From contig CAVUHK010000004.1 of assembly GCA_963741315.1 (NCBI GenBank), positions 186,001 to 250,000 of the forward strand: DNA of 64,000 nucleotides, read 5' to 3'. Within the stretch, counting starts at the first letter, position 1. Each line of letters begins with the position of its first letter. This DNA is from PALSA-1003 sp963741315 (GTDB lineage Bacteria > Pseudomonadota > Gammaproteobacteria > Burkholderiales > Casimicrobiaceae). Of this stretch, positions 54,986 to 63,473 are shown in pieces. A model generated the notes under the pieces. That model did not search any database and was not told the DNA's origin. It worked only from the letters and a program-made list of their open reading frames with translations. Position numbers and translations under genes: made by a program.

Positions 54986-56428
54986 TCATGCAAACACGCC
55001 GTGCACGAACCACTGTCCGCCGCGATCGCGATAAAGCCAGAGCTCTTCGCCCTGCGTGCCGCGACCGACGAAATAATCGCGGCCGATGTCGCCGCCGTCC
55101 CACCAGCCGGTCTCGATGCGCTCGGGACCGGACAACAATTGCAGCGCCGTCGCGGCAGGATCGGCGCCCAGCGCTCGCGGCTCGGGTAGCAGCCACAGCG
55201 GTCGCCGCGGAACAGGCGCCGGATCACGGCTGTTCTTCGTCGCAGATGTCGCGCCGGGAATCACCGTGGTCTGACGCCACGCGCGCTCCGGCCGGTGATC
55301 GGCGTGCATTGCCAGCGCCTGCACGGCGTCATCGCCCAGGCGTGCGCGCAGCCGTTCGACGAGTTGCGCGCCGGCTTCGCTGTCCTTGCCCGCTGCGGCG
55401 AAAAAATCGCCCTCCTTCGCCGCCAGCGGCGCGATCTCTTCCGACACGATGCGAATCGCTTCGACCCGATCGGGCAACTGCTCGCGCGCGAGGCGCTCGC
55501 GCAGCACGTTCATGATGTGCTCGATGCGCCGGGTCGCCGTCAGGCCCAGCACGATCGACGTCGGCGCTGCGTCTTCGTGAACCAGATCGCAACGCAGGCG
55601 GGTGACTCCGGCGCCGCGTCCCTGCAGGAATCCGGCGAGCTCGGTAACCAGGCGCTTGGCGGCGAACAGCAGCGCTTCGGTTTCTTCGACCGGCGAAGGC
55701 AATTCGATCTGGCCGTGATAACGCTCGGGGGCGACGAACAGCGGCCTCGCGTCGGGGAGATGCCCCAGCGCGCGATCGATCTCGTCGAGCAGCGCCTGAC
55801 CGAAACGCCGCGCAACGCCATCGCGTGGCAACGCCAGCACATCGCCGAGGGTGTGCGCGCCGATGCCGGTGAGCGTGTCGAGCGCGCCTTGCGCATGCTC
55901 GAGCAGCGCCACGGGCAGGCTGGCAAGCCGGAGCGCGAGATCGGCACCGTCCCCGATGGCGATCGCTTGCTTCCCCCGCGCGAACAGGCTTGCCGCGGAC
56001 GGCGTCGGCGCAGTCGCAACGACTGCCGAATATCCGAGCGCGGCCAACCCGCTGTCGATTTGCTTGCGCAGTCGCTCGAAGCCACCGAAATAAGCGAGGC
56101 AGCCGGCGATTTCCACGAGCACGCAGGCAGGCGGCTCGATGCTGATCGTCGGCGTCCATTGCCCCGCCCACAGCGCGATGCTCCTGAGCGCCGCGACTTC
56201 GGCACGTTCGTCGCGCAGATGGATCGACAGCTCCGCATCGAGCGCCAGCGCCGCGGCGATCGACATGCCGGGAGCAATACCGCGGCGTTGCGCCGCGCCG
56301 TTGGTGGCAACTACGTCAGGGCGATGGCTGATGCTGCTGACGACCGTGGGACGCTCGCGCACATCGCCGCGCGCAAAAACCGCGAGCGGAAGTTCGGAAA
56401 AATGCAGACAGGTCCAGAGCGATTTCAT
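54986..56428 (-). CDS. imuB: ImuB, catalytically inactive Y-family polymerase-like protein
   Basis: This 480-residue protein begins WTCLHFSELPLAVFARG, has the Y-family core (GIAPGMSIAAALALDAEL, ACVLVEIAGCLAYFGG, LTGIGAHTLGDVLALP) and a C-terminal extension. The acidic pair expected in active DinB enzymes is not seen at CLAYFGG, as in other ImuB proteins. It links DnaE2 to the beta clamp. It lies between imuA and dnaE2 in the standard cassette. Confidence 0.92.
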   Translation of the reverse strand: MKSLWTCLHFSELPLAVFARGDVRERPTVVSSISHRPDVVATNGAAQRRGIAPGMSIAAALALDAELSIHLRDERAEVAALRSIALWAGQWTPTISIEPPACVLVEIAGCLAYFGGFERLRKQIDSGLAALGYSAVVATAPTPSAASLFARGKQAIAIGDGADLALRLASLPVALLEHAQGALDTLTGIGAHTLGDVLALPRDGVARRFGQALLDEIDRALGHLPDARPLFVAPERYHGQIELPSPVEETEALLFAAKRLVTELAGFLQGRGAGVTRLRCDLVHEDAAPTSIVLGLTATRRIEHIMNVLRERLAREQLPDRVEAIRIVSEEIAPLAAKEGDFFAAAGKDSEAGAQLVERLRARLGDDAVQALAMHADHRPERAWRQTTVIPGATSATKNSRDPAPVPRRPLWLLPEPRALGADPAATALQLLSGPERIETGWWDGGDIGRDYFVGRGTQGEELWLYRDRGGQWFVHGVFA

Positions 56429-56486
56429 GACGTCGTTCCCGCGCGAGCGAGGTGTCGTTCATGCAGGTCACTGGGTCCCGGCGCTC
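56429..56486. repeat. Degenerate REP-like pair at the imuA-imuB junction
   Basis: GACGTCGTTCCCGCGCGAGC (56429 onward) and ACTGGGTCCCGGCGCTCG (56469-56486) resemble the two halves of the imuB-dnaE2 element but have lost perfect symmetry. The second half overlaps the imuA stop and encodes its last residues (AGTQ); the first supplies GGGAA just before the imuB ATG. Confidence 0.55.
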
Positions 56487-57322
56487 GTTTTGCCTGACCG
56501 GGGCAACGAATCGCCGCGCGGATCGGGTCCCGGAACGCGCCTTAATTCGTCGGCCCGCGCCAAGGCGCGATTCCAGATCTTGGCCTGCGCTCCGACCGGA
56601 TAGTGGCGACGAAAACTGGGCAAACGATTCACCGCGAGTCGAACCGCTGGAAGCGGGGTCAGCCCGCGAGCGTTCACCGTAGGCACGCACTGTCGATGAT
56701 CGTGGTCTGGCCCGGTATCGAGCAGCAGCGGTCGCGTCATCACACTGCCCCGCCGCTTGAATACATCGACGCGCAACTGCGCCGCCTGCGCCGCGAGCCG
56801 GATGCGCAACGGCGCCGGCGACGGCTGCGCAGCGCGCGCGGTGCCCGTGAACATGAAGGCCAGCGCCGCGCCTTCCTGCGCCGCGAGCTGCAAGCGCCGC
56901 AGGCGCTGGTCGTTGACGGTGTGCGGCCAGAACAGCACCGCGCCGGCGCTGTTGGCGCGCAACACCTGCTCGGCCGCCCACCAACGCTGCTTTTCTTCCG
57001 CCGCGGCGACCACCAACACGCGCGACGGGTCGATGCCGCGGCCGGCGAACGCCGGCGCATAGGGAATGTGCGGCGGAGCGACCAGCATGATCCACTCGCC
57101 GGCTTCGACCAGCCGCCGCAGCGCGGGCAGCACCAGGCGCAGTTCGCCGATACCTTGATCGTCGGCCAGCAGTTCGACCAGGCCACCCCGGGGCCAGCCG
57201 CCTCCCGGCAATTCGCCGTCGAGCTCGACCAAGCCACTGGAAACGACGGCGTCGGCGCGAGCCAGCTGGTCCCCGCGCCAGAGCAACGGGTTGTGCAGCA
57301 GTTCGGCGAGCGCGGCTTTCAT
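56468..57322 (-). CDS. imuA: ImuA, translesion synthesis-associated RecA-like protein
   Basis: I start at MKAALAELLHNPLLWRGDQLA (57322; 284 aa). It has a RecA/SulA-like core (GLVELDGELPGGGWPRGGLVELLADDQ without a full Walker A, WIMLVAPPHIPYAPA, AGAVLFWPH) and a basic, low-complexity tail. It is the first gene of imuA-imuB-dnaE2. The tail, RVPGPDPRGDSLPRSGKTSAGTQ by position, looks partly repeat-derived. A promoter with a palindromic operator lies 73 nt upstream. Confidence 0.88.
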   Translation of the reverse strand: MKAALAELLHNPLLWRGDQLARADAVVSSGLVELDGELPGGGWPRGGLVELLADDQGIGELRLVLPALRRLVEAGEWIMLVAPPHIPYAPAFAGRGIDPSRVLVVAAAEEKQRWWAAEQVLRANSAGAVLFWPHTVNDQRLRRLQLAAQEGAALAFMFTGTARAAQPSPAPLRIRLAAQAAQLRVDVFKRRGSVMTRPLLLDTGPDHDHRQCVPTVNARGLTPLPAVRLAVNRLPSFRRHYPVGAQAKIWNRALARADELRRVPGPDPRGDSLPRSGKTSAGTQ

Positions 57323-57370
57323 CGGGAGAAGCCGATCCACCGGGCCCACCCGGGCAGCAAAGCTCGGGCG

Positions 57371-57444
57371 GGTTCCGGTCAGACAGGAGGGGACAGTTTA
57401 TCGAACGATCGTTCGACGGTCAAATGGACCGCACTGACGCTTTA
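57371..57444 (-). repeat. imuA promoter region, repeat copy A
   Basis: This ~74-bp segment is repeated at 58834-58904 with few differences (shared GGTCAAATGGACC, CTGACGCTTT, GTCAGA-AGGAG). The pair brackets the AAA ATPase gene in direct orientation. Copy A overlaps the ATPase stop codon (57442-57444). Confidence 0.8.
57395..57423 (-). promoter_or_regulatory. imuA promoter with palindromic LexA-like operator in the spacer
   Basis: On the minus strand TTGACC (57418-57423) and TAAACT (57395-57400) are 17 bp apart, and the spacer is filled by the perfect palindrome TCGAACGATCGTTCGA (57401-57416). CGAAC-N4-GTTCG is the form of the Gram-positive/actinobacterial SOS box; the usual proteobacterial CTGT-N8-ACAG is absent. 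Repression by a LexA protein is inferred from position and the gene controlled. Confidence 0.7.
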
Positions 57445-58644
57445 TGCTTTCAACCAGGTCGCTATCGACGTTCGCAGAAAAGTCTCTACCTCGATGCCAT
57501 CGCCTCCCACCAGCAATGTACGACGCGGCTTGAAAGCGGCACTAAACGCGGACACGCCCGGCAGCGATTCGCGTGCGCGTCCAGACTTGACCTCGATGGC
57601 GACAAGAGTGCGCCCCTTGCCGATCACAAAATCGACTTCGAGGTTTCCATTGCGCCAATAGTGAAGATCGCATTCGCCAACGGAAGCACCGTTTGCGAGA
57701 TGCGCGCCGACAGCCGACTCAACCAGTCGACCCCACAGCGCCGGGTCTGCCTTTGCTTGCTTTAACGTGATTCCCATCGGTGCGGTCTGCAATGCAGTAT
57801 TTAGTACTTGCAGCTTCGGACTCGAACCACGCTGACGTACTACTGCCCCCGCATACTTTTGCAGGCCTTCGACCATGCCGGCGCCAGCCAGGAGATCGAG
57901 GTAGTGCGCCAATGTGGTTGCATTCCCTGCATCCTGCAGCTGTCCCAGCATCTTGGTGTATGACAGGATCTGACCGGAGTACCGGCACGCCAGCTCGAAC
58001 AGTCGGCGCAGCAGTGCGGGTTTGTCGACCCGCGACAATAGAAGGACGTCTCGCGAGATTGTCGTCTCGATCAACGCATCCATCACATAACGCGACCACC
58101 GCGCCGGCTCACGCACGAGTGGCGCGGCACCGGGATAACCGCCGTAGAAGATGTATTGATCGACCGTCCAACCGAATGCAGTCTCCATTTCGGCAAGCGA
58201 CCAGTGCGGAAGATGCAGGACTTCGAAGCGTCCAGCCAGACTTTCCCCGAGACCGCGCGCAATCAGCAATGGCGCCGAACCCAGGATTGAGATCTTGAGC
58301 CGCCGCTTGGCACGGGTATCTTCATCCCATAAGCGTTTGACCGTTTCAGACCAGCCTGGGATTTTCTGGATTTCGTCGAGAATAAGGACGCTGCCAGAGC
58401 GCCCTGCCGCGTCGGATTGCTGTCGGGCGACCTCCCATTGCTGGGCAATCCACTCTGGACCGCGCAGGGTGGGTTCGTCAGCGCTAACGTAGCGTGAGGC
58501 AATCTCAGCGATGTCGACCACTTGGCGGACGAGCGTCGATTTTCCAACCTGACGCGGGCCGGCGATGACCTGGATGAAGCGTCTCGGCTCACGAAGCCGG
58601 CGCGCGAGTATTGCGCCTTGCGGGCGGATGTAGGGAGTAGCCAT
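57442..58644 (-). CDS. AAA ATPase with DUF4143 domain
   Basis: I start at MATPYIRPQGAILARRL (58644; 400 aa); a TTG at 58662 inside the operator is less likely. Walker A is GPRQVGKSTLVRQV, Walker B is VLILDEIQKIPGW, and sensor ILGSAPLLIARG follows. A winged-helix and DUF4143 part comes next, ending in YWRNGNLEVDFVIGKGRTLVAIEVKSGRA, a PD-(D/E)xK nuclease-like motif. Function is unknown for the family. It is probably acquired: flanked by copies of the imuA promoter and with its own palindromic control region. Confidence 0.88.
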   Translation of the reverse strand: MATPYIRPQGAILARRLREPRRFIQVIAGPRQVGKSTLVRQVVDIAEIASRYVSADEPTLRGPEWIAQQWEVARQQSDAAGRSGSVLILDEIQKIPGWSETVKRLWDEDTRAKRRLKISILGSAPLLIARGLGESLAGRFEVLHLPHWSLAEMETAFGWTVDQYIFYGGYPGAAPLVREPARWSRYVMDALIETTISRDVLLLSRVDKPALLRRLFELACRYSGQILSYTKMLGQLQDAGNATTLAHYLDLLAGAGMVEGLQKYAGAVVRQRGSSPKLQVLNTALQTAPMGITLKQAKADPALWGRLVESAVGAHLANGASVGECDLHYWRNGNLEVDFVIGKGRTLVAIEVKSGRARESLPGVSAFSAAFKPRRTLLVGGDGIEVETFLRTSIATWLKA

Positions 58645-58653
58645 TGCGCCTAT

Positions 58654-58697
58654 TTTACTCAATATAGTGAGTAATTTTACTCAATATAAAGAGTAAA
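58654..58697 (-). promoter_or_regulatory. Pair of TTACTC-N8-GAGTAA operators before the ATPase gene
   Basis: TTTACTCAATATAGTGAGTA (58654 onward) and TTTACTCAATATAAAGAGTA (58676 onward) are two near-identical inverted repeats one base apart, ending 10 bases before the ATG. They contain AT-rich -10-like sequence and probably bind a dimeric repressor, perhaps the ATPase's own winged helix. Confidence 0.55.
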
Positions 58698-58833
58698 TTT
58701 CAAGGCCAGCCTCTCTCTTGCGTATCAACCACGACCGAATCCACTGCAACCAAGGTGTCGGCCCCGACTGGTCCCTACACCGGGGCGGTGGTGTGTTTGG
58801 CCCTACAACTTCGGCTTCAGCGAGCAGCGCAGG

Positions 58834-58904
58834 GGTTCAAGTCAGAAAGGAGAGGACACATCGAACGATTGTTCGACGGTCAAATGGACCACGCTGACGC
58901 TTTT
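58834..58904 (-). repeat. imuA promoter region, repeat copy B (degenerate)
   Basis: This copy keeps the -35 (GGTCAA on the plus strand, 58878-58883) and the operator as TCGAACGATTGTTCGA (58861-58876). A 3-base deletion changes the -10 to TGTGTC, so it is probably inactive as a promoter. It lies about 190 bp upstream of the ATPase start. Confidence 0.78.
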
Positions 58905-59220
58905 TAATGGGGGAGAGAATGCTTTTTCAGGCCGGGCATTTCGTCGATCCCGAGGACTAGCTGTAACGCAGTAAGCGATGGATTTCGCAAACCGTCAATT
59001 GGGCTGATTACTGCGAGCCATCCGCGACTAGCTATCAATAAACCGAACAACATCAAAATTTATCCGCATAAATTATTGAATTATCAATTAGTTATAAACC
59101 TAGTCTTTAAAGTTTAATTTGTTCGAAACTTCACTACTACTGCACTCGACAATCTGACAACTGTCATGCACTAACCGGGGGAGAGATATTCGCCTTCGTG
59201 TCTCGATGGCCAACAAATTC

Positions 59221-59245
59221 TGACGTATATCGTCACAAATTGACG
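59221..59245 (+). promoter_or_regulatory. Candidate dyad upstream of rpfF
   Basis: TGACG-TATAT-CGTCA is followed by a third TGACG half-site (59241-59245), about 90 bases before the rpfF ATG. It could bind a dimeric regulator; no regulator can be assigned and no clear promoter is visible next to it. Confidence 0.3.
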
Positions 59246-59335
59246 AATACAGGTTGATTCCCTTGCGTATTGTTTGCCACAATGTGACCGTCAGGCAATT
59301 TACACCCCGACCTGCTGAGTCCCAAGGGAGCAATC

Positions 59336-60247
59336 ATGAACGCAATCGCTGAGCCGCGGCATTTTGCTGAAATGGCATTTACGCAAATGGAAACTCGATT
59401 CGACGCCGAGTTCGGCGTCCTTTGGGGATTCATGAATCCAACGCCGCGTCCTACGTTCAACACAACACTATTGGCCGAAGCGCGAGATTTTGCAGCGAGC
59501 ATTTCAGGATCGCGCGGCCTCGTATTGCATAACGGCCAGCACCACAAAATCAATTACGTGGTCGAAGCATCGAAGGTGCCCGGCATTTACAATCTAGGCG
59601 GAGATCTGGCGCTTTTCCGTGACGCAATCGCAGCCCAAGATCGCCCCAAGCTATTGGAATATGGTCGTTCATGCATTGAAAATGTCTATGGCTGGGCAAC
59701 CGCGTTCGATCAGCCTCTAACCACGATAGCCCTGGTCCAAGGTGATGCGATGGGCGGGGGATTTGAGAGCGCTTTAGCTGCATCGGTGTTAGTCGCGGAG
59801 GAATCTGCAAGATTGGGTTTCCCGGAAATTCTTTTCAATTTGTTTCCTGGTATGGGCGCCTACAGCCTGCTTTCTCGAAAGGTAGGTCGCAGGACCACCG
59901 AGGAAATGATTAGTAGCGGGAATCTATATACCGGACGGCAACTCTATGACATGGGGGTCGTAGACGTCCTGGCTACTGATGGTGCCGGCGAACTCGCTGT
60001 GTTCAACTACATTAAGAAACACTCTAAGGCGGCAAATGGGCGCCGAGCGATCGAAGCAGCCAGCCGCGAAGTCTCGCCAATCACCTATGACGAGCTTGCC
60101 AGGGTAGTAGAGGTTTGGGTCGATGCCGCATTGCGCTTAGGCGATCGCGACATTCGAATGATGGAGCGCCTCGTACGAGCGCAGAGCAAGGGTGTGGAAC
60201 TGGAACTTGTTTCGTCGAACGTAACTCCGCTTCAGCGGACCGCTTAA
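59336..60247 (+). CDS. rpfF: DSF synthase RpfF (crotonase family)
   Basis: This 303-residue enoyl-CoA hydratase/isomerase-family protein has a good ribosome site (AAGGGAG). Both catalytic glutamates of RpfF are in place: Glu144 in DAMGGGFESALAA and Glu164 in GFPEILFNLFPGMGAYS. It also has SKVPGIYNLGGDLALF. RpfF makes cis-2-unsaturated fatty acid signals from acyl-ACP through thioesterase and dehydratase steps. It converges on rpfC with 12 nt between stops. Base composition is visibly more AT-rich than the core genome. Confidence 0.93.
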   Translation: MNAIAEPRHFAEMAFTQMETRFDAEFGVLWGFMNPTPRPTFNTTLLAEARDFAASISGSRGLVLHNGQHHKINYVVEASKVPGIYNLGGDLALFRDAIAAQDRPKLLEYGRSCIENVYGWATAFDQPLTTIALVQGDAMGGGFESALAASVLVAEESARLGFPEILFNLFPGMGAYSLLSRKVGRRTTEEMISSGNLYTGRQLYDMGVVDVLATDGAGELAVFNYIKKHSKAANGRRAIEAASREVSPITYDELARVVEVWVDAALRLGDRDIRMMERLVRAQSKGVELELVSSNVTPLQRTA

Positions 60248-60259
60248 CTCTACGGTAGG

Positions 60260-62476
60260 TCACGAACCCGACTGCTGTTCCCGCCGCTCCTCGAGATGAC
60301 GATCGAGGGCGGCAAGTGCGGCATTCGCAGCTCGCACTAACTCCTCTGTCCACGCTGCAGCTTTTGCACGAAGCACCTCGTGTTCAGCCCGTTCGAAACG
60401 AACCGCGAGTTGAACAAGTTGTGTCGCGCCAACACTGCCGGCCCCTCCTTTGAGGGCATGAGCCGCGTCTTTCGCTTCTTCGTATCGACGGCCAGCAAGT
60501 GCGTTGCTCAGCACCGACACTAGCCGCTCGGTGTCCGTGTGAAACCCACGAATTAATCGCTCAACGAAGGTTGGATCTGGCGAGAGTCGACCGAGATCGG
60601 CAAGTACCTGCGGATCCACGACGGGGGTATCTATTACTGTGAGTTGAGGTCGTTCCTCAACACGCATCGGCGGCGGCATGATCTGCACCGCGTCAGCGCT
60701 CTCCGCCAAATGTCTTTCAATTGAACCCAGCAACATTGACGGCCGCACTGGCTTGGGAATGAATTCCGCGCAGCCTGCACGCTGACACTCGTCGATTATT
60801 TCGCTTGTGACATTTGCTGAAAGTATGATGATTGGAATTGGCTTTGATGTCGTGTACCGATAGAGCTTCAGCGCCTCTAATCCGCTTACGAGCGGCATGG
60901 ACAAGTCAAAAATAGCGAGTTCAAAACCGCCCCGCTCCAGTGCGTCCAGGGCTTCTTCGCCATTGTTTACGATCGTAGGGCGATGCCCGCCACTTTCAAG
61001 AATCATCTGCGACACTCGCTGATTCGTCGGATTGTCTTCAGCGACAAGTATTCGCGCCCCTTTGATTTTCGTAACCTTGCCATGTTGCGCGGCGAGTGCC
61101 GAGGCAGCAGATGTAAGACGCGCGTTGTCAGCGACCTCCTGCGTGAGGTCGATGCCTACAGCCTCTGAGTACTTCAGTGGGAGCTCAAACCAGAACGTGC
61201 TTCCTACACCAATTTCACTGGTGAGCCCCATTGTGCCGCCCATAAGCGACACGAGATGGCGCGCAATTGTTGTGCCGAGTCCTGTGCCCCCATACACACG
61301 ACCAATTGAATCGTCTGCCTGTGAAAACGGTTCAAATATTCTTGCTTGATTGCCTTGAGCGATCCCGATTCCAGTATCTTGGACCTCGAACCGCACACGA
61401 GAATCAGTTGCTGTTCGCGAAACCGTAGCGACTTTTAGTGAGATTGCCCCGCGCTCGGTGAATTTCACCGCATTTGAAAGCAAGTTCAACAATACTTGGC
61501 GAAGATGGTGTGAATCGCCTATGTACCACCGCGCGGCTTCGCCCAAGACCTCAGTGTTGACGGAGAGGTTCTTGTATCGCGCCTGCGGCATCACGACCTT
61601 AACGGTGCTAGTAAGCAACCGACCTAATTCAAACGGCTTTGCTTCAATTTGGACGCGACCAGCTTCGATCTTTGACATGTCCAGAACGTCTTCGATCTGG
61701 ACAAGCAGCAATTGCGCTGATGTACCTAGGGTATCGACGATTTCTCTTTGCGATTCATTCAGATTTGACTCACGCAATACGTCAGCCATCGCAATTACCC
61801 CGTTTAACGGGGTACGCATTTCATGACTTACGTTGGCAAGAAATCGTCCTCGCGCTTCATTCGCTTCGTCTGCTCTACGGCGCTCCTTTGTGACTCGATT
61901 TGCAAGTAGACCGACATAGACTGGGACGATCAGCAATGCAATGAGATATCCAAGTGCAATGTAGACGTGCTGCGACCAAAAACTCGAGATCGCTACTACT
62001 GTGACAAACCCTGTGACAGCAAGGGCTTGAGAGGTGTACATATAAAATCGACCGTAACGGAAGTAGTTACCAACCGTTACGAACAAGTACAAACCTAAGA
62101 TAAACGCCCCGCCCTCGCCCAAGACATAAAGGCCATATGAAGCAACCACGTTGTCGACAACGATACCGAGCAAACGACGACGAACGGAGACCCTAGGCAC
62201 TTTGATAACTTCGACTACAAGAAATGCCGCAAACAGGACAAATGCGGTTGCCGCAACAATTGCTTGTGCTTCGTTGGGATTGAGAAAGCCGTCGCGAAGT
62301 ACGTACCAAGCCACATACGCCAATACGGCTATGGCAATCGTCAATCGAAGTACTGCTTGTCCCAATTCCTGCCGCGGCGCTGCGGCGATTGCCTTGAACA
62401 GACGCTCACCAGCGACTGCACGCACCAGCGCAGTACTTCGGCTTCGTGATTGATCGTATACTTTCGCAAAATTCAT
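60260..62476 (-). CDS. rpfC: RpfC-type hybrid sensor histidine kinase
   Basis: I start at ATG 62476 (738 aa; a GTG lies at 62485). Five or six N-terminal membrane helices (about residues 45-195) form the sensor. A kinase core follows (FLANVSHEMRTPLNGV, DTGIGIAQG, YGGTGLGTTIA), then a receiver domain with phospho-acceptor Asp in LAIFDLSMPLVSG, and an HPt domain (AAHALKGGAGSVGA). Order and length match Xanthomonas RpfC, which senses DSF and restrains RpfF. No rpfG response regulator is in the window. Confidence 0.92.
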   Translation of the reverse strand: MNFAKVYDQSRSRSTALVRAVAGERLFKAIAAAPRQELGQAVLRLTIAIAVLAYVAWYVLRDGFLNPNEAQAIVAATAFVLFAAFLVVEVIKVPRVSVRRRLLGIVVDNVVASYGLYVLGEGGAFILGLYLFVTVGNYFRYGRFYMYTSQALAVTGFVTVVAISSFWSQHVYIALGYLIALLIVPVYVGLLANRVTKERRRADEANEARGRFLANVSHEMRTPLNGVIAMADVLRESNLNESQREIVDTLGTSAQLLLVQIEDVLDMSKIEAGRVQIEAKPFELGRLLTSTVKVVMPQARYKNLSVNTEVLGEAARWYIGDSHHLRQVLLNLLSNAVKFTERGAISLKVATVSRTATDSRVRFEVQDTGIGIAQGNQARIFEPFSQADDSIGRVYGGTGLGTTIARHLVSLMGGTMGLTSEIGVGSTFWFELPLKYSEAVGIDLTQEVADNARLTSAASALAAQHGKVTKIKGARILVAEDNPTNQRVSQMILESGGHRPTIVNNGEEALDALERGGFELAIFDLSMPLVSGLEALKLYRYTTSKPIPIIILSANVTSEIIDECQRAGCAEFIPKPVRPSMLLGSIERHLAESADAVQIMPPPMRVEERPQLTVIDTPVVDPQVLADLGRLSPDPTFVERLIRGFHTDTERLVSVLSNALAGRRYEEAKDAAHALKGGAGSVGATQLVQLAVRFERAEHEVLRAKAAAWTEELVRAANAALAALDRHLEERREQQSGS

Positions 62477-62519
62477 AATGCGCACGCCGACTCTTCGCTA
62501 ACAACAGAACAGGCGCTCC

Positions 62520-63473
62520 TTGCAAATAACATCGATACGTCCAAATGTTGCGGCGGAAGATCTTGTCTTTCTTTCCTCTGACAGTTATCCACTGTCAGGG
62601 CGAATCTGGCGTTCAACTGCTGCGCAGCCGACGGTAGCGGTATTGATAAATGCGGGCGCAGGAATTTCATATCGCTACTACGATCACTTTGCCGAGTATC
62701 TCGCTTCGAATGGGGCCACAGTGCTGGCATACGACTACCGTGGCATCGGGAAGTCACGGCCGCGCTCACTGAGGGGATTTCCTGCGTCGGTCGAGGACTG
62801 GGGCAACAAAGACTGCGCCGCCGCGCTCGACTTGCTCGCGAAAAGATTTGTTGGAATCCCTATCGTCGTTGTTGGACATAGCATCGGAGGTTTTGTCACC
62901 GGTTTTGTTCGAAATGGCGACTTAATCAATCGACTGATATTAGTTGGCGGCCATACTGGCTTTTGGCGAGACTATGCAAGAGCAAAGCGCTTGCGTATGT
63001 ACGCCTTGTGGCATGTCATGATGCCTGTGCTTACTCGCATTTTCGGTTTTTTCCCAGGCCGGCTGCTTCGAATGAGTGAAGATATTCCAGCGGGTGCAGC
63101 GATGGAATGGGCAAATCGTCGCCATCCAGACTTCTGGTGGAATGTACGAACGACTTCGGGAGCGCTTGACACTGTTCGCATTGAAGACGCCCTAGCAAGA
63201 TTTCGAGCAATCCGAGCTCCGATCATTGCAATCCGATTTTCGGACGATCCTTTCGCCACTTTGGAAGCAACCCTGCGAATACTTAGTCTCTTTAGTAACT
63301 GCCGAGCTACAAATATCGCACTCGGGCCCGAGAACACCAACCTCCAGCCTATCGGTCATTTTGGCTTCTTCCGGAGAAGATTTCGCGAGACGCTTTGGCC
63401 AGTGGTTCTCCCTCACATCCTCGGCGTACTTGACCCTAATGACCATGGTACGCGCGCCGATCACTTGAATTAA
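62520..63473 (+). CDS. Alpha/beta-fold hydrolase
   Basis: This 317-residue frame starts at a TTG (62520) with a weak ribosome site. It has a nucleophile elbow VVVGHSIGGFV (Ser), YDYRGIGKSRPRSL, and a late PIGHFGFFRRRF whose His could complete the triad. There is no signal peptide. It diverges from rpfC with 43 bases between the starts, so the promoters overlap. It could act on acyl substrates, perhaps in DSF turnover, but this is inference from position only. Confidence 0.75.
   Translation: MQITSIRPNVAAEDLVFLSSDSYPLSGRIWRSTAAQPTVAVLINAGAGISYRYYDHFAEYLASNGATVLAYDYRGIGKSRPRSLRGFPASVEDWGNKDCAAALDLLAKRFVGIPIVVVGHSIGGFVTGFVRNGDLINRLILVGGHTGFWRDYARAKRLRMYALWHVMMPVLTRIFGFFPGRLLRMSEDIPAGAAMEWANRRHPDFWWNVRTTSGALDTVRIEDALARFRAIRAPIIAIRFSDDPFATLEATLRILSLFSNCRATNIALGPENTNLQPIGHFGFFRRRFRETLWPVVLPHILGVLDPNDHGTRADHLN

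Larger units (their letters stand above)
58698..59335. other. Gene-poor region between the ATPase and rpfF
   Basis: This ~640-base stretch holds copy B of the imuA promoter repeat (58834-58904) and then turns AT-rich, especially 59035-59115. I find no coding frame with a believable start and composition. A small dyad lies at 59221-59245 upstream of rpfF. The change in composition marks the left border of the rpf island. Confidence 0.5.

Noticed and set aside
59100..59333. Minus-strand 77-codon frame upstream of rpfF
   Set aside because: No ribosome site, no motifs and AT-rich non-coding composition.
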